A stretch of DNA of 64,000 nt from Phoronis australis (lineage: Eukaryota > Phoronida > Phoronidae), in assembly GCA_002633005.1 (NCBI GenBank), contig NMRA01000484.1, forward strand, positions 70,681 through 134,680, in the 5' to 3' direction. The notes beneath the pieces are model-generated. The model was not told the origin of the DNA, searched no databases, and saw only the letters and a list, made by a program, of their open reading frames with translations. Numbering within the stretch: position 1 is the first letter of the stretch; each line of letters begins with the position of its first letter. Shown in pieces: positions 47,118 through 58,335 of this stretch. The translations under genes and the position numbers were made by a program.

Positions 47118-47285
47118 TTGTCCGACCGGTCGGAAATTGGTCGACGACCGGTCGAAGGCCGGTCGTCTAGCCGACCCGCAGCCAACCAACAACGGTCGGC
47201 TATGAGCCGTCTGCTGAGTCGCCTCTGTGGTCGGCACTTGGGTCGGCTAAGTGGTCGCCTAGCGCAGACGACCAATTTGGATTAA
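47118..47285. repeat. GGTCG-rich tract
   Basis: CGACCGGTCG-type palindromic words are densely repeated (TCCGACCGGTCGG, CGACGACCGGTCGA, GGCCGGTCGTC, CAACGGTCGGC, GTGGTCGGC, TTGGGTCGGC). The tract is rich in GC and CpG compared with its AT-rich surroundings. Confidence 0.75.
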
Positions 47286-47409
47286 GCGTGTCCTTGGTCG
47301 GCATTTACCATTTTATGAATAAGCGGATGAACTTTGACCAAACAAACAATTAACTGTTCGCTGTTCGTTCAGCAGTGGCAACTCCGGCCTTGACATCAGT
47401 TTATCAACT

Positions 47410-47755
47410 TTAGTTCAACTATTGAAAGGAGGTAAAATCGAATCAACCTACAAATATGAAGTGCGTGACATTACACCAGCATAAAACTTTATGTTGAATT
47501 AATGGCGGCGTGGTAAAATCATACGTTAAGTGATATCGCGGAAGCATAATTTCTAACTTAAGATGCGAGACTTTTTATACAGTACATTATGCATAAAACC
47601 AAGAACTAAATTTGAAATTTTACAGTACAATTGCATAAAAATCAGAATACAACACTGGATGTTTTCCAACATCAAGTGTTTTCATATAGCGGAATGCTCA
47701 ACAAGCAGCACGCATTTGCGCTCATCCGTTATTGCTCTTGATCATCAAACACTTT
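47410..47755 (-). repeat. inverted copy of the TIR-gene upstream block
   Basis: The reverse complement matches 25560-25893 through GATGAGCGCAAATGCGTGCTG, CTTGTTGAGCATTCC, ACATCCAGTGTTGTATTCTG, a TATAAAA box and TTTTACCTCCTTTCAATA. No TIR-like frame follows it on its downstream side. Confidence 0.8.
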
Positions 47756-47859
47756 ACCAAAGATAATTATTGTTTATTTTCTGTATAATTTCTTAATATG
47801 TTGGTACAGCAATAGAACCCAAGTTTTAGGAACAACATAAACAATGGTTTGAACATAGC

Positions 47860-48530
47860 GCCGATATTAAGATCATGGGCGCATAAAAACGGAAGAATGT
47901 GATTGGTCTGTAGTGTCATCCATCATCATTCTGAATTTGTTGTCACTTTCGCAGTACAAATAGTTTCGAAGCTAGAGCCTTCCTATCTAGCCAGCTAGCT
48001 GTATTAAGACTATTTTCAAAATACAGCATGGTGCCACTGTGTATTGAGCTCAAACAGACCTCGAAATTTCACACAGCCCGGAAAGTTACGCTGTCACCTC
48101 GTAGTGAAGCTTGTATTAACATGAGCCAAAGACCGGCGGGTGTGCATGCAAAATCTAAAAGTCAATTGACATTCAACTTGCCCGTTACGGCCGTTTAAGC
48201 GAAAAACATCCGATGTCATCTTCTTGCATAATTTTCTGCCTTTTGTAACGAAAAAACGTATGTCGTCATTTTGAAAAGAGTTCATTCGTGACACGCGCAA
48301 ATTCCAAAATGTTTTCGACATCTCCCATTAGATGATGACAACATCTCAGCAAAATTTGTTCTAAAATTCGGTTTACTGATATCAAAATTCCAAAAACATA
48401 TAATGAAGTGAAACCATTTCTGATCATTTGTTGAGACGTTTACACACTCCCGAGGGAGAACGTTTGATTGAAGAATCTGGGAAAAAGAAACTGGCTAAGA
48501 GGTGACGCAGTATTTCATTGCGTTGAAAGT
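47860..48530 (-). repeat. dispersed repeat R1, copy 2
   Basis: Near full-length inverted match to 10612-11305: TGTGTATTGAGCTC, CCCGGAAAGTTACGCTGTCA, AAAGACCGGCGGGTGTGCAT, GTTTAAGCGAAAAACATCCG and CAGTATTTCATTGCG occur in reverse order. Confidence 0.75.
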
Positions 48531-51500
48531 CGACGCAAAAGATCACCCCTTAACTTTAGCAGCAGAATAATGGGGCTATTCGGAGAATCTACAATAACTA
48601 GAGGGTGCGCGTGTACTAGTGGTGATAGATTAACAGCCTCGATTTCGCGAGCCCTTTAAATACATGGTGAAATGACTTGCATCCGTCCCAACTGAATCTG
48701 AGATTGCGTGAAAAGGGTGCTTCTATGAGAGGAAGTAAGCACGACCTCATACAAGGTAAAGCTTGCAATTATTTTAACGATTATTCCATAATTATTCTAC
48801 CGATACCTGTTAACTGAGGTACTCGCCGATGTCGACTTCGCGGCAGTCAGTCGCCAGTCTGGTTAATCTTGTTCGTTGTGATATGCGATACGATACATGA
48901 CGTAGCAATCGGGATCTTTTCGTACATCAAACCAGTATTATTGTTAGGAATGATTTCTAACAGTTTATCAGTGACAGTTACATCAATCAATGCTGAATGT
49001 TTATGCTGTCAACTCGATACAGGTTAATGAGTTAAGATTACAATTCAAGCCCAATGGCAAAGGGTACATCAGTGACAAATATAAATTGCATTAGACTATT
49101 TGTTTACTCCCTATCATATGTCTTCTGGAAATCTATTACACGTTGAAATTGAAATCTATCACGTCAGTTTTCACCTAACCTTTGGTTTTTAGGTTTGAGG
49201 GCTTTTACCGTGCAGAGGAGATATGCATCGCTTCTGCACTGTCCCTGGATGGACAAAAAATGGTTTTTAGCATTTGACTGCAGCTAACCAATAACATCTT
49301 CCCATCCAGTGCAGATCTGTTGTCAAAGCCTACTTTCAATATTAGAGACAACAAACAAAGCCTTTGAAAAGGAAAAGCTATTTTTAAAGAAAAGTAATGT
49401 AAGTCATTTTGTTAATTTACTTATTCAGGTCCTTAGCGGGGGATTGGCATAGGGGGTTGGGGTTGTAATATTTGGTACCAACTGGATGTGTGGAAATAAC
49501 AGGTAATACATGTTTGGGGAAAAGAGCATGGTGAGGTAATTCTTAACCTTCATGAAGTTCCTTCAAGTTGATTTCATGGAACTGTTTTGCTACTTGTATC
49601 AATTATAAACCCATGAAAAATGAAAATATATTACATTTTCTGAATTCACAGTGACTGAAAAGTCTTAACTCATGCCTTGGAATGTTGCAAGTCGTTATAA
49701 ATGACTGCAATGTTTGTGAAAATTGCATTTTTGATGGTGCCTTACGATTTGTACTTACCCTTAAACAACAGAAAGATTATCCATCATTTTTAAATGACCC
49801 AAGTCTTCATTTCTTCTATTAGAAGAAAAATTAAAAGTCTGAGAAACGGTTCCCTCAACCTTACTCAACCTTAGACTAGAAGTATGCTTGACAGACCCAT
49901 GAACCTGTAATCTGAGTTTAAAATTGCTGAAAGTATCAAAATTAAAAAGGCTTGAAAATGAGTAACAAAGGTTTGAAGTTGTCTCAAAAACTTATATATT
50001 TTGCAGACAAGTGATGTCTTTAAAGAATTGTTATGGCTAGGAATAAAAAATAAAGACACAGTTTTATGCAATACTTATTATATACACCCTTGGTTTTTGA
50101 AAATAGTAATTATTTAATTTTGTGTGAAACTGTAGAGCAGTCACCATATATTTTTGAAAAACAGGGATAAAATTTTGATCCAAACTGGAGTACTTAATTA
50201 TTCATATTTCAATATTTGTTCCAGGTTCAGTGACATTTTAAGGCCACTTCAAGCTGTATCATAGACAAGCTTTGTTACTTCGTTCTCTTCCCACAGCACT
50301 TCCACACACCAGAGTGCTGCATGGCACAATGTACAAGTCAGTGGCCCTAGAGAAATGTGAATCGCAGTACTAAGTTACCATAAGACAATGTTCCAGTGGA
50401 CTGTCTGTGTGTTCAGACGAACTTTATCTGACAGCTAAACAAATAAGCCTTGTTAGTGAGGATGCCCTTTCATAGGCAATGAGTCATGTGTGGACAATAG
50501 CTTATTTCCTTTCTTGGAAGAAACATGAGGGACTGGTGCTAAAGAAGACCTAGTGACACTCTGGTCTAGTTCAGGGTCTGATTTCGGGCTCAAAACGATT
50601 CAAGTGATATGCTGCAGTGTTTAGCTTCAAGGGTCTAATTGTGGATGTTATTGAGGCTGAATGAGGTTACATGAAAGAAAGACACGTGTTGAAACAGGAC
50701 CTTTTTTCCAAGCGCTTCTATAGGACATTGAAACTAGATCCCAGTGAAATGAAAGCCAAGAGCTGAGTGACATTTAATTTTCCTTTCACGAGAAAGGCTT
50801 TATACTATTGGTAAAAACTTTTCAATTTGGTACACATTATGGGGAAATGACATTCAGTGACTGCATCGATTGTCTTATTGTATGTTTTCAATTGTAGCTA
50901 AATGGATAGAAATCTGCTATGTACAAGATTCGAGAATAGACAATTATGAATGCATTTAAAAACAAATGGCTAACTGAAAAAGCACTGAAAGAAACAACAT
51001 TGCGACGGAGTCCATAATCAGGCATATCAGGTGCTGAATTTCTGTGACCCAAGTATTTGTTAAATTTTCATCTGCTACCACGCGAACACACAGGCACACC
51101 AGAAACAAAACGTTTTCATCTTAATTTCCATGGCAAGCATCTGCTTACCACAATGTTCAATGCTTCATTTGCGTTTTTAATAGCATTATTTGTTGCCATT
51201 GACCGTCTCAATAGTCACCGTAGGTTGCTTCTCCTCGCGCAACTTAAATATATCAGAATAAAAACTTGGACCAATAATACCTTGTGTTTTTTTCAACTGA
51301 AGTATTCACACGTTCCTTAAATAAAAGGCGTATGAGGTCATGTTGGGCTTGGATTGTTTTTGTCAATTTTTAGAATAATAATATTTTTTAAAGTATAACC
51401 TTGGCGTCCGTAAATAGAGAGCTCTAACACAATCGTTATAATTCTAATATTTTGAGTCTCACTCAGGTAAAAAATGTTGCGATTACAGATATGGACTCAA

Positions 51501-51995
51501 GGTCATGGTCTCATCTTTGGGATCGGAAATCCAACTCATTCGTTGAGTGTGAATGTCAGTATAATTGTTATATATTGTGTGCTTACATCGTCGTAGTAGC
51601 TCAAGGATGGAGACAATGCTTGGCTATTCGGTCATATGTCGATCACTCGGTTTGTCAGTCAGTTACCATTTTTTATTAAAAATGTTGTACAATGGTTTTG
51701 AAAAACTTCCAGGAGAAAGGTATCGCGTTTTCAAGCCACCCTTCTGTCACTTTTAATCTATGCGTTCGCAAGTTGTATGTCAGTACTTCCACGCCCACGA
51801 AGTTGACGGGTATTGGAAGTCAAAGAACTCGACCGCATTTGAAAACGCAAAGCAAATAGCGACCCCTCCTTGGACGTTTGCATCCACGAGTGCTTTATTA
51901 GTTTTAAAGGAGAATGCCACCCGATTTAATTAGTCTTTTTTGCCGTCTTAATCGGTCTAGATCCACATCGCCTCGCATACCTCACCTTGCCAAGA
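48531..51995. other. non-coding stretch, no gene recognised
   Basis: AT-rich sequence with only short frames. It could be intron or intergenic; I see no element ends. Confidence 0.4.
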
Positions 51996-52059
51996 GGTGT
52001 CACGTTAACCTGTGGGGAAGGTGAGAAACTACGCTAGCGACGTCAGTGGTTCATATGCA

Positions 52060-52300
52060 GAGTGAATGCCGCTCTGTTGCGGTGCATCTTTCCCGCTTGT
52101 CCGAACTAAGCAGCTGCGAGGAAAGCGGGTATATCGTTTTTTACTTTCTCGAGCGTCCGAAATGCTTAGGAAGTGGCTCATGGTAGTGAAGAATGAAATG
52201 TACGTTGTAAATAGCAAGTATGAGGCCGTGAAACATCTCCGTTTCTGTGGTCTGCAGACGTCGACAGTGCCTGACGAATGCCAGCTTACCAAATAACCGT
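52060..52300 (+). pseudogene. possible degenerate THAP-like exon
   Basis: A frame starting MPLCCGASF continues RGKRVYRFLLSRASEMLRK, then WLMVVKNEMYVVNSKYEAVK and HLRF. This resembles the order of a THAP zinc finger (Cys pair, YRFP-like, W near the middle, KHF-like end), but the second Cys and the conserved Pro are missing, and the neighbouring frame also carries a piece (GISFFTFSSVRN). It may be an old THAP exon near the better one at 53.6 kb. Confidence 0.3.
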
Positions 52301-53338
52301 CCATACGTTCCGTTGTCTGAGCTTGTTCACGGCGCCTCTAGTATTTCTTCGTCACAGTATTCTTGTTCGAATTGATAGCCTGTAAAATTTAAGTATCCAC
52401 CATCCGCGAAGTCGGGACTGATGAACTCTCGCTCTTCCTAAGTCGGGATTGCAAGTTATTACTGAGCGTTCTGTTTCAACTTAAAATGAACTATTCTCAC
52501 CCTAACCAATACTTATATAAATCTGAAACAAAGTCTATGTCATTAGATGCAATTTGTAATGCCTTTGGAGTGTTCGTGAGTGCAAACGATTTGAGAAGCC
52601 TGCACTGAATAAATCACTGCGTTACTGGCTTTAGGTGCAATAAAACTAATTGACGGAACACCGAGGCCGTGTGAGCTCATGCTAATTTAGTTCTTGCTGG
52701 CCAGGTGTTAGGGGAATCTTTATTCTTACATTTAAATTACTCAAATAATTATTGTCAATGTACAAATTCTGCCCTGACGATGCTGTGTACAAAACAGAAC
52801 CTCAGCCGGGAATTCGAGGCCCCGACGAGTAAGTAGATTTGCAGTTTCGTGGTAACTTACAAATATAATTACGTGCACATTACTTTGGCTCTTTAGTATA
52901 GCATTTTCTTGACCGGAAGTTTAGTTTCCACTGAACTTTGGCTGGTTGATGTTCGTGATGTCTGATCAGTTTCCGAGCTACTGTTCCGCCCGGGATAAGG
53001 AGTCAACCCGGCCGGCCGCGACGGGCCTGATCGGGCTCCGAGCCACTGGCCAGGATAACAAGCGTTTTGTGTTTAGAACTCAAAAAATCACAAGTCTAAA
53101 CAACACAGATCTAGGTTCTCATTTCTGTATCTCACAGAAAATACTTCGAAAGTATCTCAGAACAGACCCCAAACTCCTGCTACGGACCTTATTGGCCTGC
53201 CGAACTTTGTAGGCTACGGTGAGAACAAATACCAATAAATCCGTAAGAGCGAAATAAGAACATGTTTTTATAAGAACTTGGTGTATTTTTAAGGGTTTTA
53301 CATCGAAGTTTGATGATTTATTGGTGTTAAGCAATGAC
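52301..53338. other. non-coding stretch left of the TTAA element
   Basis: A short GC-rich patch at 52985-53045 (CCCGGCCGGCCGCGACGGGC) stands out. No gene is recognised. Confidence 0.4.
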
Positions 53339-53611
53339 TTAAAGTGTAAATTGCAAGGTCTAAGTATGTTAAATTGTAATAATATTTTCAAGATATTATT
53401 AGTTGGATATATCTTCTTCCAATTATCATGTTATTGTGTCTGAAGTTACGTTAAAAAGCGAAAATTAAAAAAATCCGCGAAAAGTTGACCTTTGACACCG
53501 TGACATGGTGTTGGGGAACACAAACTAGATCATATCCCACAATGCATTTTACCGCCCATACAAAACAGTGGAAGACGAACAAGGAGCGTTCAATCTTGGC
53601 GTGATTTAGAC

Positions 53612-53928
53612 ATGATACATCGGTGTGTGTGCGCCAACTGTGCTAACACCAGCCAGGTGGAAGTCGTGAGCCCATTTAAACTCTAAAAAGACAAGCATCT
53701 GGCTTCGTAATGGCAGGTTTACAGGTGGAAGGCGTGACCCTATTTAGGTTTCCCAAAGACAAGCATCTGGCCGCGAAATGGCACGTTTTCATGTGCATTG
53801 CTCGTCATTGGAAAATGACTGTCGGAGTCGGCCATATCTGTCGGAGCCGAAATATGCTCCGACCACATTGAGGACGGCTGCTTCGACGACAAACATATCA
53901 TGAAGTTTGAAGCTGGTCTTGTGAAAAG
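53612..53928 (+). pseudogene. THAP zinc-finger exon, damaged
   Basis: THAP domains are C2CH zinc fingers that bind DNA in P/Kolobok transposases and in host proteins derived from them. From ATG at 53612 the exon reads MIHRCVCANCANTSQ, with the Cys pair, then VEVVSPFKL and a stop. A second, slightly different copy of the next part follows (VEGVTLFRFPKDKHLAAKW then HVFM), because about 68 bases are tandemly duplicated (53654-53721 and 53722-53790). After a further frame change comes ICSDHIEDGCFDDKHIMKF, with the CxxH pair, then EAGLVKR, and a good donor (AAAAG/GTAAGT) ends the exon at 53928. All THAP landmarks are visible but not in one frame. Confidence 0.7.
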
Positions 53929-54239
53929 GTAAGTTATCTTCATAATTTATGGCTTAGATCCATGACGCTTTCTCAGTGCTTGAACTATAACGATCTTTTT
54001 TCGCGGTCAACAATTGCTGAGTGTTGCCGGTGGTATTTCTTTGGAATGTTGCCCAGTAGGCTATTTGTTGATTCAACTGTTCTTGGTGTTGTGTGTGTAG
54101 CAGCGCTAGTTGAGCACCATGTTGACGCAATGCAATTTCATTTGCTGATGGTTCTCAAAGTCAAGTCACACGAAGTCAGTAAGGATCATTTAGGGTATCA
54201 TATTTTTGAGAATCATTGTCTTCAGCCAAATTAGAGTGG

Positions 54240-54500
54240 AGATATACACCTGGTACTATGGGGAGAGCAGCACTTGGGGGGACCATACCTTCAGCCCCCT
54301 ATGGTGCGCACCGCCCATGCCGATGGGCGGCCCAGCTCTGAAGTAACTACATACTATAGCCCTGTTGTAGATGTGCTTCCGGTGAACCTTCAGCCCCCTA
54401 TGGTGCACACCTTGCCGGTTTTATGGGGGTCGTGGGTTAGATTCCTGAGTCGGGTAATCGCGACTATTACTACAGCCCCCCGCCCCCAGCCCCCTTCGAG
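54240..54500 (+). repeat. duplicated CAGCCCCCTATGGTGC block
   Basis: The phrase CCTTCAGCCCCCTATGGTGC followed by (G/A)CACC occurs at about 54286 and 54388, with a looser copy at about 54473-54515. It lies in the intron between the candidate plus-strand exons of the TTAA element. An open frame across it is probably incidental. Confidence 0.5.
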
Positions 54501-54818
54501 GCTATGGTGCGCTTCTGAATATCAGAGACCACTGTATTTGAGCATCAGGAGGTTCTTTGTGGGGTTTTGTCAACCAAGTAATAGATGGTGGTGTGCTGAC
54601 AAAAGTTTGAACTGTTCTAACGATGGTACTTAAGTTGCACCGTTTTGATTATTAAAGTAACCTGCTTCAAAAATAAAACAGGGTTAACTCTGGTTTTGGC
54701 CTTTGCTTGAAGGTTATAAAAGTAGGCGAAAACTTGCACTTAGGTGACGTCGTGTTTAACTTAAATCATTGATTCAAAAAGGTTTTTTACTTTAAATTGC
54801 AGTTGTTGTGCTTTTCAG

Positions 54819-55000
54819 AGTATGTGAACGAAGTAAGGAAGAATACCTTACACTTGTTGCGAAATAAAAGAGAAGCCAGTGACCTCGAAATTTGTTTGGA
54901 AATTGTTGCCCCTCCAATGCTGAGTGCTGGTGCTCCAGATGTGTCCAAGGAGGAGGCCGTGGCATGGATGAGGAGCCGATATCCAGACAAATTCAATTAG
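54819..55000 (+). CDS. candidate last exon of the plus-strand gene in the TTAA element
   Basis: A polypyrimidine tract and acceptor (GTTGTGCTTTTCAG) end at 54818. The frame then reads YVNEVRKNTLHLLRNKREAS, DLEICLEIVAPPMLSAGAPD and VSKEEAVAWMRSRYPDKFN, then a stop. The even, charged composition and the clean acceptor support a real exon. Its frame does not join directly to the THAP exon at 53928, so an exon between them, an alternative acceptor or decay must be assumed. No domain recognised. Confidence 0.5.
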
Positions 55001-56299
55001 ACTGCTTGTTATGTCAATGGACAGTACTGATATTTCTTTCCATCACATACATGACAATGAATGATATTGGGGCACGAAAAGACTGACGACCCACACAGGT
55101 ACCTTTTCGCCCCCTTACCGATGCATTATATGGGACGGCAACAGTTTACTGCTAATCAAATAAACCTAAAAGCTATGCCACAATATTTATAGTCATTATA
55201 TTGAAGTAACATTGAAATGTTTCAATGTTAGAACATAGTATGTCGCAGGGTTTATACAAAGCGGACAGCCATATGGCACGCTCAAAAGTGTTTCACGATT
55301 TCCAGTACTGGTACTATAAATACTCTAGCATTGCTATCTGTACAGCTTTCAAAAAAAACCTTAAAACATTGGTAGTGATGAAAATATACATGGGTCGTCA
55401 GTCTTCTCGTGTCTGCCAATATCATTCAAATTGTACGACAGAATAATCATTTGCACAGAATCCCAACTCTACTGTCTAACATTTTCTTGCGAGTTTTTTT
55501 GCGAGTGGTCCAAGCACTCTCTCCAGATTTCTCACTTCCTATACATGTGTATAATTTTGTGTGTTTTATACCATGTCATAGACATCTGAAGCTATTGCAT
55601 ACTGTAGCTTTTGGGTGGAAATTCAGTACTTTGCCACGTCATGGTAGTTAATGTCTTGTTGAATTACAGTAGAACTCGGTAAGTTGGAGCCAGTGAGACA
55701 GATATTTCATCGAAGTCAAAGTTACTTGGAGGCGTTACAGGAATTAATGCATGCTAGCCTTTCTAGTTTCCAATGAAGCACTACCAATGTAACGAGTCCT
55801 ACTGTATAAGAAGAGGGCAGGAGATTCAGTCTCTACCTCAGACAATAGTCCAGATTTTTATGTAACAGCAATATTGTTGAATGTGTTCACTTGAAACTCA
55901 CTAACAACTCCAGTGAGACCAATTCCTAAGTAAACCATAACTGATGTTGAGTTTAGAGGTTTATAATGTAGTTCTAGTAACATTACACTTGTCATGACCA
56001 TGTCACTATAAGTTCCTGAACATCAATATATGCTACTTTCTTTGTCAATTGTTTACCATTCTGAAAACACAGAAATCCATCATGGAATGCCAACTTCATT
56101 TTTGTACCACTGAGATTGCGCTGTGATTGCATTCGTTTGTTAGGATATTTGTTCTCTCTATGGAACTTGTCACTTATTTCAACTCGTCCAAAGTAGATAC
56201 TCCCCGAGTCACAAGTTTTAGTAATAGAGTACTTAGGTAATGAGCTGGAGTTGGCATTCCAGGGATAAGACAACTCGATATATATATACATAAATGAAA

Positions 56300-58100
56300 C
56301 TAATAAGAAAACCCTTGAAACTCAAAGTCCTCCTCATTTCCCGGTGGAGGGTAAAAAGCTCTGATGCAGGCTACTGCGCATGCTGGAATTACAACACGGA
56401 CAGTTCGTCCTAGGTGACCATGCACCCATCTTTGGAACTGTCTGTAGGCTATGTGTCGCATCCTTTTATCAAAGGGTCCGTCATAGCCATCCGGATATTG
56501 GCTTTTATACTGCAACCATGCAGTCTCCAAAACATCACGATTGATGCACACAGGTTGAAAACTTCCATGGTACACGATACATTTTTTTCTTCCGTTTAAG
56601 TTGTCCCTCTTCATTTCGTCCTCAAGTTTAGCAATAACTTTGTCGACTTCTTGACAACATACTCTTTCTTCAATGACTGCAGTAGTCTGACAGTTGTCAC
56701 ACGTGCACCTGCAAGATGTGACAATATGTATACATTACTTTAGTAAACATCAAAATGTCGAATTGAAAAAATTACTGATTTACCAAGAGTGTCTCGGCCA
56801 AATTAATTGAGGGTTTGCAATGACCTCAGTTTTCGAGAAGACTGATTGTTGAGCAGCGACCTGTTTAAAACAGAACAAAAATGAAACTAAATTCCAAAAA
56901 ACAAGCTTTGAAACATCACATAAATAGTAAAGATATTTACTTTTCATACAAATGAATACTGCTACACCCAGGGCAGTGGCAGATCATGCCTGGGGGATAT
57001 ATATATAGGAATGGACATACTTAGTTTGATTTGCTGACACCTGATTCATTGATGGAGGGGTCTGTTTTGTTAATAATCGTGAATATTACAGTAAACATTT
57101 TTAAAAACTTCTCAATATCCGATGCCTTCTATACTCTTTAGAAACTTTACCAGACGGTTCCTTCCCAAGTCAACTCGCACCCAAGCCATGTACCAATTTT
57201 CACAAATAACAGCAACATTAGGTACATAGGCATGAAAGCATTGACTTACACAAACTAAACCTGGTTAGAAAAACGTGTGTACATTGCTCTGGGTCCAAGT
57301 TGACTTGGCCCTAGAGTATGAAAATGAAGTGACCTGTTTTATAACCCATGGAATTCCCTCCGGCCCCCAGGTAAGAAAGTCTAAGTTGCAAAATTGCAAT
57401 TCTTTTTTCCTCTTGTTTACACTACACAGTTGAGTATTGGGAGGTGGTTCTCATTCTTTCCCATGCATACATTTATTCACTCACTAGTAAGACTGAGCTC
57501 AGGGGAGTAGGAGACAACTTCGTACAATGCCCAATTGTCTGCCAGTGAAAGCCAGGATTCGAACCCGAGTCTCACAAACAAGAGTCCGGGGCCCAAACCA
57601 ATGCGCCACTGTCTACAAATAATGAAAGACCACACATTGTTGAGTGATTTGCGTAAGTGCAACGAGTCCCATTTTTTATCACTGAAACTGGTACTTATCC
57701 ACGGCTGAAAAATGATTCATCAGTGGGGACGAGAGCGCCTGGGAGTGACCGGTAAAGCTACTGAACTTAAAATTAAAAAAGACCAAGTAGTAATTCGCGG
57801 TAGTATGATGCATATTTATAATATTCTTACCAGTCACTAACATTCTGTCGCAACTCCTGCGCACCTTCTGCCCGTTGATATTCACTGCACGAACCGGCTG
57901 GGGCTGGATCGTCGACAACCGGAGCAAGGGAAACGGTTCTACTAGAGAGAAGGTGTGAGCACAAATTCAACGGTTCCTATGGGGTCTGTCGCCTCCTCCT
58001 CCACATCCGAAACGTCAGAATCGTCTGAAAACTCCACCTGACCCTCCCTGTATCTTTCAAAATATTCTTCATCTACGCTGCTGTACTCACTGGGATCCAT
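56300..58100 (-). CDS. P2X7-type C-terminal ballast (P2RX7_C) domain protein, two exons
   Basis: The last exon (56300-56708) follows acceptor ATCTTGCAG. It reads CTCDNCQTTAVIEERVCC, then QEVDKVIAKLEDEMKRDN, later DKRMRHIAYRQFQRWVHG and VIPACAVACIRAFYPP, ending EFQGFSY. This matches the cytoplasmic ballast domain of P2X7 receptors: CxCxxC...CC zinc/nucleotide module, RLRH-AYR, ILPSC, and a GFxSPY-like end. The upstream exon ends QELRQNVSD at donor CTG/GTAAGAA (57831/57830). Joining the exons (phase 2) creates the expected Trp before CTC, as in P2X7. The start MDPSEYSSVDEEYF at 58100 opens an acidic N-terminus, but a frame change near 57960 separates it from the PVVDDPAPAGS part; a tiny intron, an assembly error or decay could explain this. 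There is no transmembrane channel part, so this is a stand-alone soluble domain; its function is unknown. Confidence 0.7.
57470..57625 (-). mobile_element. tRNA-derived SINE-like sequence
   Basis: On the minus strand an A box (TGGCGCATTGG, 57608-57598) is followed by a B box (GGTTCGAATCC, 57565-57555), spaced as in tRNAs. The intervening anticodon arm and the acceptor stem do not pair well, so it is not a working tRNA. It sits in the intron of the P2X7-domain gene. The tail and exact ends are undefined. Confidence 0.55.
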
Positions 58101-58335
58101 ATTGTTTTCTTTGTGTTCCCCAACACCACGTCACAGATGTGTAACGAAGGAAAATGGCGCCGTTTCTATTTTCCGTTACAACAATGGCGTTACAACGCCA
58201 CGGCAACAAATATGTAAATAACTTTTTATAGCGACGTACAATTCAGTTAATGTTAAGAATATAGCAAGAATAATTATAAACACGAATTTAGAGCATATTG
58301 TTGTTCAGGTTGGTTGAGACCTTGCAATTTACACT

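Larger units (their letters stand above)
53343..58335. mobile_element. 5.0-kb TTAA-flanked TIR transposon, Kolobok-like, carrying THAP and P2X7-ballast domain genes
   Basis: AGTGTAAATTGCAAGGTCT at 53343-53361 recurs as an exact reverse complement at 58317-58335. TTAA lies directly outside each end (53339-53342 and 58336-58339). A second inverted pair, GTGAC(A/G)TGG then TGTTGGGGAACACAAA, lies inside at about 53501-53523 and 58116-58138. TTAA duplication is typical of Kolobok and piggyBac; the THAP exon inside favours Kolobok, since P elements duplicate 8 bp. No DDE transposase is recognised, so this copy may be non-autonomous. The right flank continues directly into repeat R1 at its TTAA, but the left flank lacks the other half of R1. 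Confidence 0.65.

Noticed and set aside
46159-51756. AAGGATGGAGACA shared by 46.17 kb and 51.60 kb as a dispersed element
   Set aside because: Only about a dozen bases agree and the flanks differ; chance similarity is likely.
52029-52304. 91-codon minus-strand frame
   Set aside because: It overlaps a plus-strand frame that better resembles a THAP relic; neither is well supported.
54274-54633. 119-codon frame in the TTAA element
   Set aside because: It spans duplicated CAGCCCCCTATGGTGC blocks, lies between better exons and has no domain.
57555-57610. Functional tRNA gene
   Set aside because: A and B boxes are present, but the acceptor and anticodon stems do not pair; a SINE relic is more likely.
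53343-58335. P-element identity for the THAP-bearing transposon
   Set aside because: P elements duplicate 8 bp; here TTAA flanks the ends, which fits Kolobok (or piggyBac) instead.
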